From Micromonospora sp. CPCC 205371 (GTDB lineage: Bacteria > Actinomycetota > Actinomycetes > Mycobacteriales > Micromonosporaceae), in NCBI RefSeq assembly GCF_026130045.1, contig NZ_JAIBNX010000030.1, positions 22,537 through 55,811 of the forward strand: DNA of 33,275 nt. The letters are read 5' to 3'. A program made the position numbers and the translations under genes. The notes below the pieces were generated by a model, which did not search any database, had not been told where the DNA came from, and saw only the letters and a list, made by a program, of their open reading frames with translations. Below are positions 1 through 9,200 of this stretch, piece after piece; the first letter of the stretch is position 1; each line of letters begins with the position of its first letter.

Positions 1-109
1 CCCCACCACACCCCCGCCCCGACGAGCCCCGGCAATGCCGCCCGCCACCACACGACGCGCCACCTCGCTGCGGCGGCCGCGGCACGCCGCCGCGATCGGC
101 TGCCACTGA

Positions 110-223
110 GCCGACGGCACCTGCCTCATCCACGCGCCCCGCCACAACCTGCCGCGACTGCTGTCCTGGCTCGACCAGGTCAACCAGCCCGACGACACCC
201 GACCGCCCACGGGCGGGCCCTGA
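110..223 (+). pseudogene. C-terminal tail of an unrecognised upstream gene
   Basis: The frame ending at TGA 221-223 reads about 37 codons with almost only G or C in third position and a plausible protein text (CLIHAPRHNLPRLLSWLDQ). It therefore looks like real coding sequence. Going upstream, the same frame meets a TGA at 107-109, so the gene is either broken there or read in another frame before that point; the rest would lie outside the window. In actinomycete integrative elements the gene before xis and int is often a replication initiator, but nothing in this tail identifies one. Confidence 0.3.
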
Positions 224-339
224 CCCCGCGCTGGTCTGCGCCACGTCTGCGCGGCAGCGCGCCGTGCCAAGCCGTCGGCCTCGCCCTGCGGCCCGCGGCC
301 TCCTCTCTCACCTCACCTCCTCTAAAGGACCGCCCTGCC

Positions 340-645
340 ATGACCATCCCCGACCACAACGTCGCCGACCGCCCCAGCCCAGAAAGCGGGCAGCCCGACA
401 GCACCGCCTGGACCGTCGAGCGGATCCGCGCCCTCGGCCTGATCACCGACATCGCCACCGCGGCGCAAATCTTCGGCCTGTCCCGCGCCACCGCCTACGA
501 GCTCGCCAAACACGACCAGTTCCCGGTCGCCGTGCTGCGGTTCGGCAGCCGCTACCGCGTACCGGTCGCGGCGATCCTCCACGCCCTGCACCTGCCCGCC
601 GGCAACGAGCAACCGCCCGACCCACCCCCGCCGCCGGCGACTTGA
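340..645 (+). CDS. xis: Excisionase-like small helix-turn-helix protein
   Basis: A 101-residue protein with a single MerR/excisionase-type DNA-binding domain. Residues about 40-85 carry the helix-turn-helix (ATAAQIFGLSRATAYELAK) followed by a wing (FPVAVLRFGSRYRVP), the pattern of the HTH_17/excisionase family. The N-terminus is polar and the tail is rich in proline. The ATG at 340 follows an AAAGGA ribosome-binding sequence about 10 nt upstream. It lies 85 nt before the integrase start, the standard xis-int order of actinomycete integrative and conjugative elements, where Xis bends attachment-site DNA and favours excision. Assignment as Xis rests on domain and position; it could also be a general element regulator. 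Confidence 0.8.
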   Translation: MTIPDHNVADRPSPESGQPDSTAWTVERIRALGLITDIATAAQIFGLSRATAYELAKHDQFPVAVLRFGSRYRVPVAAILHALHLPAGNEQPPDPPPPPAT

Positions 646-730
646 TCTGGTCGCGGAAGGCACGCGTCGATCACCCCGTATGAAATCCGCAGCCACCGGC
701 TGCCCCATGACCCCGAGGAGCCAGAGCACC

Positions 731-2209
731 ATGGCGGAAGGATCCATCCGCAAGATCTGCACCTGCCGCGACCCCGACGGTAAGAAACTCGGCAAGAGGT
801 GCCCCCAACTCCGCCGCACCGGCGGGACCTGGAACTCCCACCACGGCAAGTGGGGATACCAACTCGAACTACCGCGAAGGGCCGACGGCTCCCGCCGGTC
901 CCCGCTACGCCGCCACACCTTCGACAGCAAGGACGCCGCCGCCGCAGACCGCAACCAGGCCATCGCGCTGCTGGCGCTAGCCGGCGACGACACCGCCCTC
1001 GCGACCGAAATCGCCGACCTACTCCAACAGGTCAAGGCCGGAGCCCCGCTGCCCGACCGCAACACCATCGCCAAACGGGTCAACGCCGGCCTCCCGGCCA
1101 GCGTCGACATGACCGTCGGCGAATACCTCCTGCAGTGGCTGGAATCCCGCCGCACCATCGAGCCGGGCACCAAACACGCCTACGGCTGCCACATCCGCGT
1201 ACACCTCATCCCACACCTAGGCGCGATCCCGCTGGTGAAGCTGCGGGTCGAACACATCTCAGCGATGTTCACCGCGATCACCGACTTCAACACCGCCATC
1301 GAGATCGCCCGGCAAAGCGAGGACCCGCAAACCCGCGCCACCGTCCGGGGGATGCGGACCACCGGCCCCGCGACCATGCAGCGCATCCGCGCCACCCTAC
1401 GCAAGGCACTCAACGACGCGATGGCTCGGACGAACAACCGGCTCATCGACTTCAACCCAGCCAAGCACGTCGAACTTCCCTCGGCGAAACAGCCCAAGCC
1501 CCGCGTGTGGACGGACAAGGCCGTCGCCCGGTGGCGCGAAACCGGACAGAAGCCCAGCCCGGTCATGGTGTGGACCCCACAACAGGCCGGAGTCTTCCTC
1601 GACTACGCCCAGGACCACGACATCGCCCTCTACCCGGTGTTCGTGGGCATCATGCACCGCGGGATGCGCCGCGGCGAGGCACTCGGCCTGCGGGATACCA
1701 CCGTCGACCTGGACGACGCCCTCGTGACCGTCGACCTGCAGCGCACCACCGTCGGCTACGAGGCGGTCGACAAGAAGGTCAAATCCGAATCCGGCAACCG
1801 CACCTTCGCGCTGGACAGCTTCACCGCCGCCGCGTGGCGCTCCTACCTCGCCCGCCGCGCCCGCTGGCAACTGGTCAGCGGCAGCAACTGGCCGAACACC
1901 GGATGGTTCTTCGTCCAGCCCAACGGCGAAAAGTGGCACCCAGACACCGTCAGCAAACGCTTCGACAGCCTCGTCCGCGACGCCGGACTGCCCCCGGTCC
2001 GGCTGCACGACCTGCGACACTGCGCCGCGACCTACCTGAAAGCCTCCGGCGCCGACCTCACCGACGTCAAGGAACTACTCGGGCACTCCACCATCACCAT
2101 TACCAGCAACACGTACACGAGCGTCATCGTCGAGCTCGAAAGCGAACGAGAGAAGGCCGAGGCCGCCGCCGCGCTGATTCCCCGCCGCCGACGCCCACGG
2201 GCCGCCTAG
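731..2209 (+). CDS. int: Tyrosine site-specific integrase (AICE type)
   Basis: A 492-residue tyrosine recombinase that would integrate and excise the mobile element. The N-terminus has the Cys-rich arm-binding segment typical of AICE integrases (GSIRKICTC, then GKWGYQLELP). A SAM-like core-binding domain follows (TVGEYLLQWLESR, about residue 130), then the catalytic domain: Arg in HRGMRRGEALGL near 312, Lys in the KKVKSE turn, HxxR in LHDLRHCAATYL near 425, His in LLGHS, and the nucleophile Tyr in SNTYTSV near 462. All catalytic positions are present. The ATG at 731 was chosen over 680 and 707 because GAGGAG lies 12 nt upstream and family members start at MAEGS. No tRNA 3' end is visible just after the gene, so the attachment site is not identified. 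Confidence 0.93.
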   Translation: MAEGSIRKICTCRDPDGKKLGKRCPQLRRTGGTWNSHHGKWGYQLELPRRADGSRRSPLRRHTFDSKDAAAADRNQAIALLALAGDDTALATEIADLLQQVKAGAPLPDRNTIAKRVNAGLPASVDMTVGEYLLQWLESRRTIEPGTKHAYGCHIRVHLIPHLGAIPLVKLRVEHISAMFTAITDFNTAIEIARQSEDPQTRATVRGMRTTGPATMQRIRATLRKALNDAMARTNNRLIDFNPAKHVELPSAKQPKPRVWTDKAVARWRETGQKPSPVMVWTPQQAGVFLDYAQDHDIALYPVFVGIMHRGMRRGEALGLRDTTVDLDDALVTVDLQRTTVGYEAVDKKVKSESGNRTFALDSFTAAAWRSYLARRARWQLVSGSNWPNTGWFFVQPNGEKWHPDTVSKRFDSLVRDAGLPPVRLHDLRHCAATYLKASGADLTDVKELLGHSTITITSNTYTSVIVELESEREKAEAAAALIPRRRRPRAA

Positions 2210-2462
2210 CCCGGCGCTATCGGCCGACAGAACCTCCCCGCCCTCCGACCCCGCTTCATCGCACAACTGGCCGCCCGATTGCTCCGCTACACCACGCCAC
2301 CGGTCCGGTTGCGCCCCATGGCCAGTGCCGGATGCGGCCGACCACCGCATAGCCGACCGCAACCGGCTCGCCACCCCGGGCAGAAGACCCGACGCCACGC
2401 CAGCGACCAGACCACGCCTCGCCCGTCCAGCCCGTACGGGTCGCGGTGTGGCCCGTGGCCGC
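2210..2462. other. Non-coding stretch after int; attachment site expected here
   Basis: This is where elements of this class usually keep attP. I looked for the 3' half of a tRNA gene (GGTTCGA.. arm and acceptor stem) on both strands and saw none. No convincing coding frame is present. The element may use a protein gene or another target; the adjoining PfkB remnant is one candidate for a disrupted neighbour. Confidence 0.35.
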
Positions 2463-2697
2463 GCGCCGGCTCGGCTGCGGCAGCGACTGCGTCCGGTAAC
2501 GACGTGCCGCGAGAAAGGCTCAACGCCAGAGCGCCGAGAAAGGCGTCGCCTGCGCCGCTGACGTCGACTACCGTGACCACGGCAGCGGACACGAGGTCGG
2601 GGTAACAGTAGGCCGCCCACACGCCGCGTTCGCCTGCGGTGACGACCGCAGCACGCGGACCGAGTCTGCGCAGCCGCACCGCTGCCCCTGGACGGGG
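2463..2697 (-). pseudogene. Remnant of a PfkB-family sugar kinase
   Basis: About 78 codons on the minus strand encode the C-terminal part of a ribokinase-like kinase. LRRLGPRAAVVTAGERGVWA corresponds to the strand before the lid, and VDVSGAGDAFLGALAL is PfkB signature 2, including the catalytic Asp of the GAGD anion hole and the following helix. The N-terminal two thirds, with the substrate pocket, are missing, and the frame runs into unrelated sequence after the AVAAAAEPAR helix. Full family members have about 300 residues. It is therefore a decayed fragment that cannot act as a kinase. It lies between the integrase and the immunity gene, consistent with a junction created by insertion or deletion. 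Confidence 0.75.
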
Positions 2698-2910
2698 TAG
2701 CCGCACGCGTCCGTTTGAGGCACGCTGTCGACACCAACCCGGTAGCCCTCGCCCCCAGAAGATCCTGCGCGGCGAGGAGCAGTATGGATCCGGACGACCC
2801 GCCGAGCAGGCGACCCGCTTCTGGATCGCGGACATGCTTCCCGAGAGCGTCGAGCGAGCTCGGCAAAACGCCAACCGGCCACTTGCCCGCCACGCCGAAT
2901 ATCCTCGACC

Positions 2911-3264
2911 TTACCCTGAATAGTCTTCAAACTCCCACTTCCCAATGCGGCCAATCTTCTCCGCTAAGCCCTGCCAGGTATCAGCTTCAAGTGATTCAAT
3001 GTACTGCCGAAGATAGTTGGCGATCCGCACAATATCGTACCGATCTGTAATCAAGTAGTGTCGCCCAATCAGCGGACCATGTTCTTTGACGGCATGGGCG
3101 ATCCAAGCCGGCGTGCACACTACGACATCAAAAGACTCCTCGCCAGGCCCATCGGCCGGACCGACGATCAACTGAATCAGCAGGCTGAAGTTCAGAGAAT
3201 CCTCGACCTGCCCAGAGGTAAGGTCAATATCGGGGCTATGGATGTTCCGAATGATCGCTTTCAT
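2911..3264 (-). CDS. Imm8-family immunity protein
   Basis: A 117-residue protein, predicted to bind and neutralise the toxin tip encoded just upstream. The start MKAIIRNIHSPDIDL, the central GEESFDVVVCTPAWI and the end GRIGKWEFEDY match the Imm8 immunity family as I know it. An upstream in-frame start (3303) would overlap the toxin gene and add a non-family N-terminus, so ATG 3264 was preferred. It begins only 2 nt after the toxin stop, so the two are co-transcribed and probably co-translated, as expected for toxin-immunity pairs. The gene is visibly AT-richer than the RHS body, suggesting acquisition together with the toxin tip. Family assignment is confident; the exact target fold is not shown by sequence alone. 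Confidence 0.88.
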   Translation of the reverse strand: MKAIIRNIHSPDIDLTSGQVEDSLNFSLLIQLIVGPADGPGEESFDVVVCTPAWIAHAVKEHGPLIGRHYLITDRYDIVRIANYLRQYIESLEADTWQGLAEKIGRIGKWEFEDYSG

Positions 3265-3266
3265 AG

Positions 3267-6200
3267 TCAGTCCAGGATATCCAGGTGGCCGTTGGATTGC
3301 CACTGGCCCTGAGGGACGAACCTCTGCTCGAAGTTGGCCTGTGTTATTCCGAGCCTTGGCTTGAAGCTTGGCGGGCGATACTGTCGAAGCCCATCGGCAC
3401 TGACTAGAGTTTTTCCGTCGCTGGCAACCCTATACCCTTCTCCTACCCAAGCCTTTCCGGCCTCATCTGCCTGGCCGCGTGTGCCGGATCCTAACCCGAA
3501 GTTGCCTTTTCCTTTGTAGGCATCGCGAATAATGCCACTGGTGATAGCCCAATCTCCGCAACCACTCGTGTTGTGAACCAATACGGGTGTGTTGCCCGCC
3601 AGGACGTAGTAGGTGCTGAGGCCCTGTACGGTGAGATTGTATGCGGTAGCGAGCCACTCGGCGCCGGCAACAATGCCGCCGACATGCACGCGTGCTCCAG
3701 TTTTAGTGATAAGAAGGTCGCCCGAATCAAGGCTGCCTGCGGGCTGCCACCGCCCGTCGTCGGCGTTCCAGAAGGGATGGTCCTCGGTGGTTTCTATAAC
3801 ATGGTCATTGACTTGCAGGCCTTTAAGGGTGTCTTCATGGAACCACAGTTGAGTAACCGTTCGGGGCTCCTGCTGTCCTGTTTCCGGGTCGGCCGCGAGG
3901 ACTTGGTCGCCTACCTTGATCTCGCTGATGGGTTTCGTGGTGCCATCGGCCATCAATACGTGGGTATCGGCGCTGAAGCTGCACGCTGCCCGGACACCGT
4001 CTATTAGGACTTCACCGACGGTGCCGAGGGCTTTGACTTTGGCGAAGGGGACGAGTCCGACGACGGTCCAGACGCATCCGCCGGTGCTGCCGCCGACGCA
4101 GTCCTTGGCGTCGTTATAGCCGACGACGTCGAGCCAGAACTCGTTCCATTGCCGGTTCTGCTCTTCCGTCATCGCCTTACAAGCGGCCTGGAAGTTGTAG
4201 CAGAAGACGTTCCAGCGGGCGTTGTGTAGTTCTACGGAGTTCAGGTTGGATACGTGCGTTCCGAGGACGACTTCGGCCCATATTTCGAGGGTTACCTCGC
4301 CGCGTGGTGGCAGGGTCGCACCGCCGCGCTTCCGTTCGCCACCGCGGTCGTCGTCCTTCTTTTTGGTGTCACAGTTCTTGGCGGGCCAGCAGGGGTTGTC
4401 TTCCTTTTTGTCGTTGTTGCAGCTTTCGCAGCCGGGGACGTAGTCGCATTCGATCTTGCTGCAGTCGTCTGGTATGAGGCCGCTGGGGTCGGACAGGGTG
4501 ACGGGGTTGTTATTGGCGTAGCTGTAGCCGTTCATCTGCTGCGGGTCGGCGAGGTCCATGAGCGGGTCGACGGAGATGAACCGGCCGATGGTGGGGTCGT
4601 ATTCGCGGGCGCCGAGGTTGGTGAGCCCTGTACTGGCGTCCTTGATGCCGCCGACGAAGCCTTTGTCGCCGATCCAACCTGCTGGTTGTGGGCCGCGGGG
4701 TTCCCCGAAGGGCATGCTGCGGCGGCGGGTCATAGTGGTGCCGGCGAAAGACAGTTCGCTGGTGCCGTGGTGGTCGGTGACGAGCCGGGTGAGGCCTGTG
4801 ACGGTGCGGACACCGACCGTGGCGCCGTTGTGGGTGTAGTAACGGGTGCCGTCGGCTTGGGTGGCGCCGGCGGCGAGGCGCAGTTCGGTGCCGCCGGGCA
4901 GGTACAGGGTGGTGGCGTCGGGTTCCTTGCGGAGCAGGCGGCTGCCGTTGGCGTCGTAGACGTAGGTGGTGTCTTGGCCGGCCTTGTTGACTGTGGACAG
5001 TTTGCCTTCGGGATCCCAGGTGAGGGTTTGTGCGATGCCGCCGATGGTGCGGGTTTCGGTGTTGCCGGCCTGGTCGTAGCTGTAGGTGTCGGTGCTGACG
5101 CCGGCCGGGCCGTCGTGTCCGATGCTGGCGACCGCGTGCGGGCGAGGGCTACCGGCGCCGGGATAGGTGTAGGTGGAGGTGGTGGTGCCGGCCGCGCCGT
5201 AGTCGGTCTGCTTGGTGCGGTTTCCGATCGTGTCGTAGGTCCACTTACGCCAGTAGGGGTCCGCGCCGGCCCGCTGCGGGGTTTGGCAGCCGGCGGTGGC
5301 TTCAGTCCAGGCCTCTTCGAGGCGGCGTAGGTGGTCGTAGCGGAAGCATTCGACCTGGTCGACGGCGCCGCTGGTTTTGCCGGCGATGATGGTGATGTTG
5401 CCGGCGTCGTCGTAGCTGTAGTCGCTGGTGGCGCGGTCGTCCCAGGTGTTGGCGGTGGTGGCGTTTTCGCTGTCGACCTGGACGGTGGTGAGTCGCCGGG
5501 TGGCCTCGTCGAGGCTGTTGGTGATCCGGATGCGCTGGTTGGCGGTAGCGCCGAGGATGCGCTGGTTGATGGCGCGGTCCCAGTGGTATGACGTGGCCGC
5601 CACATAGGTGGCCGACCCGGAGCCCATCTGGGTGGGGAGGCCGGCGTCGCTGTAGTTGTATGTGATGGTCTCGGCGGGTAGGCCGCCGAGACTGGGCAGG
5701 ACGGTGGTGGCCACGGTGCCGTCGGGTTTGTAGGTGGCCGAGGTGGTGTAGGTGCCGGCGAGCGGGCCCTCGTTGGCCGGGATGGTGATGGTGCTGCCCG
5801 AGGGTTGGTATACGTCGTTGTATCCGGTGACGGTCATGGTGTAGGCGGCTGTGCCGACGTGTCGGGTGGCGGAGGTGAGGGTGCCCTTGGCGATGGTGTC
5901 GAAGACCCACGAGGCGCGCAGCGCTCCGGTGGCGTTGTCGTCGCGCAGCTCGGTCTGGCGGCCCATGCTGTCGTAGGCCTGGTACAGGGTTTCGCCGCGG
6001 GCGTCGGTGGTGGTGACGAGCTGGCCGGCGTTGTCGTAGCTGAAGCCGGTCTGGCCGGTGTCGGGATCGGTCTTGGAGACGAGCCGGCCGCGTAGGTCGT
6101 AGGTGTTGGTCCAGGTGTTGCCTGCCGGGTCGGTGACGGAGGTGAGCTGGCCGACCCGGTCGTAGCCGTAGAGGGTCTCGTCGTAGCTGCCGGTGGGCGC

Positions 6201-9200
6201 ACCGCCGTGGTATTGGCGCAGCGCGGTGGTGCGGTCGTGGGCGTCGAAGATTGTCGTGGTGGCGGTCGCGCCGGCGGGTGGGTCGACGTTGACCCGGTCG
6301 CCGTCGTAGCTGGTGGTGGTCCGCCACTTCTCGGCGTTCGCGGACCACAGCGCGTCAACGGTTGGGCGTTGCAGACCGTCGTAGGTGTAGCGGCTCTGCG
6401 TCGCGATGTCCGCGTCGGCAAAGGTAACCAGTGTGGAGGTGGGGCCGGAGGCGTTGTTGTAGAAGGTGGACAGCTTCACCTTCGACCCGCGTGAGTCGTA
6501 CCGGGCATCGATGATGGCCCGCTTGCCGTCCGGCGCGGTGTTCTGCGCCTGGCGTAGCCGCAGCAGACCGTCGTAGATCTCGAACGAGGAGATCTGGTTA
6601 CCGTTGGGCCCGAGCGCCTTGGCTTGGACGTGACTGGCGGCGCTGTTGCTGACTGTGTAGGCGTACTCGCTGTTTGGGGTCTGGTTGGTGGGTCGGCCGG
6701 GCATCCAGACCTTGGTGAGCCGGCCCAGTGGGTCGTACTGCGCGGTTGTCGTCTTGCCGTTCGGATCCAGCGCCGTGGTCACCTGACCGCGGATGTCGAT
6801 GTTCGTGGTGGCGACGTGTCCGGCCGGGTTCGTGGTCTGCATCGCGGTGACCGGCCCACCTGTGGTGGGGGTGTAGGCGGTGCTGCTGGTCCGGCCGAGC
6901 GCGTCGGCGGCGGACAAGAGCCGGCCGTGGACGTCGTAGGTGTTCGTGGAGGTGTCCACGAACGTGGGGTTGGTGCCGTCGTGTGAGGCGACCTCACGGG
7001 TTTGGGTGGGGTGGCCGTAGTCGGGCCAGCCGGTGTCGTACGCCTTGTTGTCGTAGGCGATCCGCTTGTCCGCCAACAAATCGTTCGGATAGGTGGGCGA
7101 CACATTGCAGGGCTTGGCCACGGTCTCGGACCGTGACAACGCGTCAGTGATCCACATGGTGCCGATGTTGCGCACGTAGCTGTACCGGGTGCAGGTGTCA
7201 TCGGCGGTGACGGCTGTGTCCCCGAGGTCGTTGACGGAGACCGGTTGGCCGTAGGTGGTGTCGTAGGTGTACTCCTGCTGGGTCTGCCGCCAGCTGTTGG
7301 AGTTCGCGATCCAGGTGTAGGTGGCGGTGGCGCCGGTCTCCACGAACTCCGCGGTCCACAGGGTTGGCTGCGCATGGACCGGGTCCTCGTTGCGGGTGGC
7401 GGTGGTGGAACCCCATGGGCTGTTCACTGTCTTGCGTAGTGGCTGCCCACCGGGGGTGGCGTACTGGATCTGCTCGCGCAGGAACCCGACACGCCAGTCG
7501 CTGTCCTGCCAGGTCACGCCGTCCGAGCCGGTGATGTTGACCTGCCGCGTGCCTGGGCCGGCGTCGGTGCGGTCGTTATCCATGCCGCGGAAGTACAAAT
7601 ATTTGGTTTGCGTCTGGGTGCCGCCGGCGGCGCCGGTGGTGACGGTTACGGTGGGCCAGCCCCGGAAGTCCGACCATGTTCGTTTGGGTAGCGACGCCGA
7701 CCACACGTCGGTGTCGTTGTGGTGCCACAGGACGGTGCTGTCCGTGCCGGCGGTGGAGTAGGCGTAGGAGTGCACCACGTCTGGCGAGCCGCCGACCAGG
7801 TCCCGCTCGATCACCTGCGTCACCCGGTACTTGTTCCACCACGCCCACCCGGCCGGCGACCCTTCGGGTTGGTGGAACTGCGGGAAGCACCGTTTGGAGT
7901 TATGGTCCGGGTCCGCCTGCGAGTTGATGGTGCAGTCCGATCCCTCGTACGTGATCAGAATTTCTCCGCCGGTGCCGTTCTTGATCGACGTGATCCGGAA
8001 CTTGTACGCCCTCGGAACGGCGGCGGACTCGTTGTAGTCGGTGCGGTTGGCGTACTGCACCCCGTCGAAGTGCACCGCCGGCAGCGCCACGCTGCCCCCG
8101 GCCTTGCCGGTGTGCACGATATCGGCCAGCCACAGCGACGGGCTCGACCCGTCCGCGTGCCCGGGGAAGGTGTGCGTCAACGCCCACTCATCCACATCCT
8201 GATAGGCCGTACCGACCCGCACCTGGGTGGTCACCTTCGACAGCCGGCGATGCGTCCAATAGTTCGGGCCGACACTGTTCGTGCACGGCGACGCCCAGCA
8301 CTGCAGATCCCACGGGGTGTCCGGCCAGTTCGCCGCCACCGGCCGGGACGGGCTGCCCGACCAGCACGTCGCCGCCAGGCACCGGTCGGCGGTGGTGAAC
8401 ACCACCCGCATCGGCGGTGTCGTGGTGTCGGCTTCGTTGCCGCGGGTGCCGTACTCGATCCGCTCCAGGAAACCGCCGCGGTCGTAGTCGGCGACCAGGG
8501 TGGTGTTGCCAGCCATGGCGGCCTTGTTCCACTCCAGCCCGTACCAGTACGACATCGAGTTGCCGTCCGGATCCACGACCAGATCCAGCTTCCACCGCCA
8601 CGGCTTCCAACACCGCGATGCTTGGAAACTGGACGAGTTATAGCAGGGCTCCCAGGTGTGGTTGGCGAACATGCCATGCCGCACCACCGAGTTCGTCACC
8701 CGGTCCCCGGTGTTCCATCCCGGCAGCCGGTACCGGCCGAAGTAGTACTGGGTGCCATCTGAGGTCACCAGCCGCCAGTACTCACCACCGTCGGTGTAGT
8801 CGTGCCCACCGGTCACCAGCTCGATCCGGGAACCGTCGTCGTCGATCAGCTTCCACTTGCCGGTCGCGTCGTCCTGCACAATCTCCGACGACTTCCCGTT
8901 GAACACCAGCGTCGCGTTGTTCTCCCGCCAGCACGGGTCTGGCGTCGCGTTCGTGTAATGCGGCGGGAACCCCTCCAGGTCGTCCGCGCAGGTACGGTAC
9001 TGCCGCTCGACATAGCCAGGGTTGTAGTCCCAGCCCTCCCCCACCCACGACGGCTGCCCATGCTCCGCGTTCGTGCGCGAGTCCACCCCAGACGACGAGT
9101 ACGCGAACTCAACCGTCGGCTCGATCCCACCCGGCGCCGGCGGCACCTTCAGCGGATACGACCAGGAGAATCCTCCGCTGGAGGTACCAGCCTGCCAGGA

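Noticed and set aside
799-2352. 517-codon plus-strand frame overlapping the integrase
   Set aside because: Pro/Arg/His-rich nonsense text; the overlapping frame carries all integrase motifs.
4254-5330. Long plus-strand open frames antisense to the RHS gene, some over 300 codons
   Set aside because: They lie opposite a gene with clear protein family content, have repetitive Gly/Val- or Arg-rich text and arise from the GC bias of the complementary strand.
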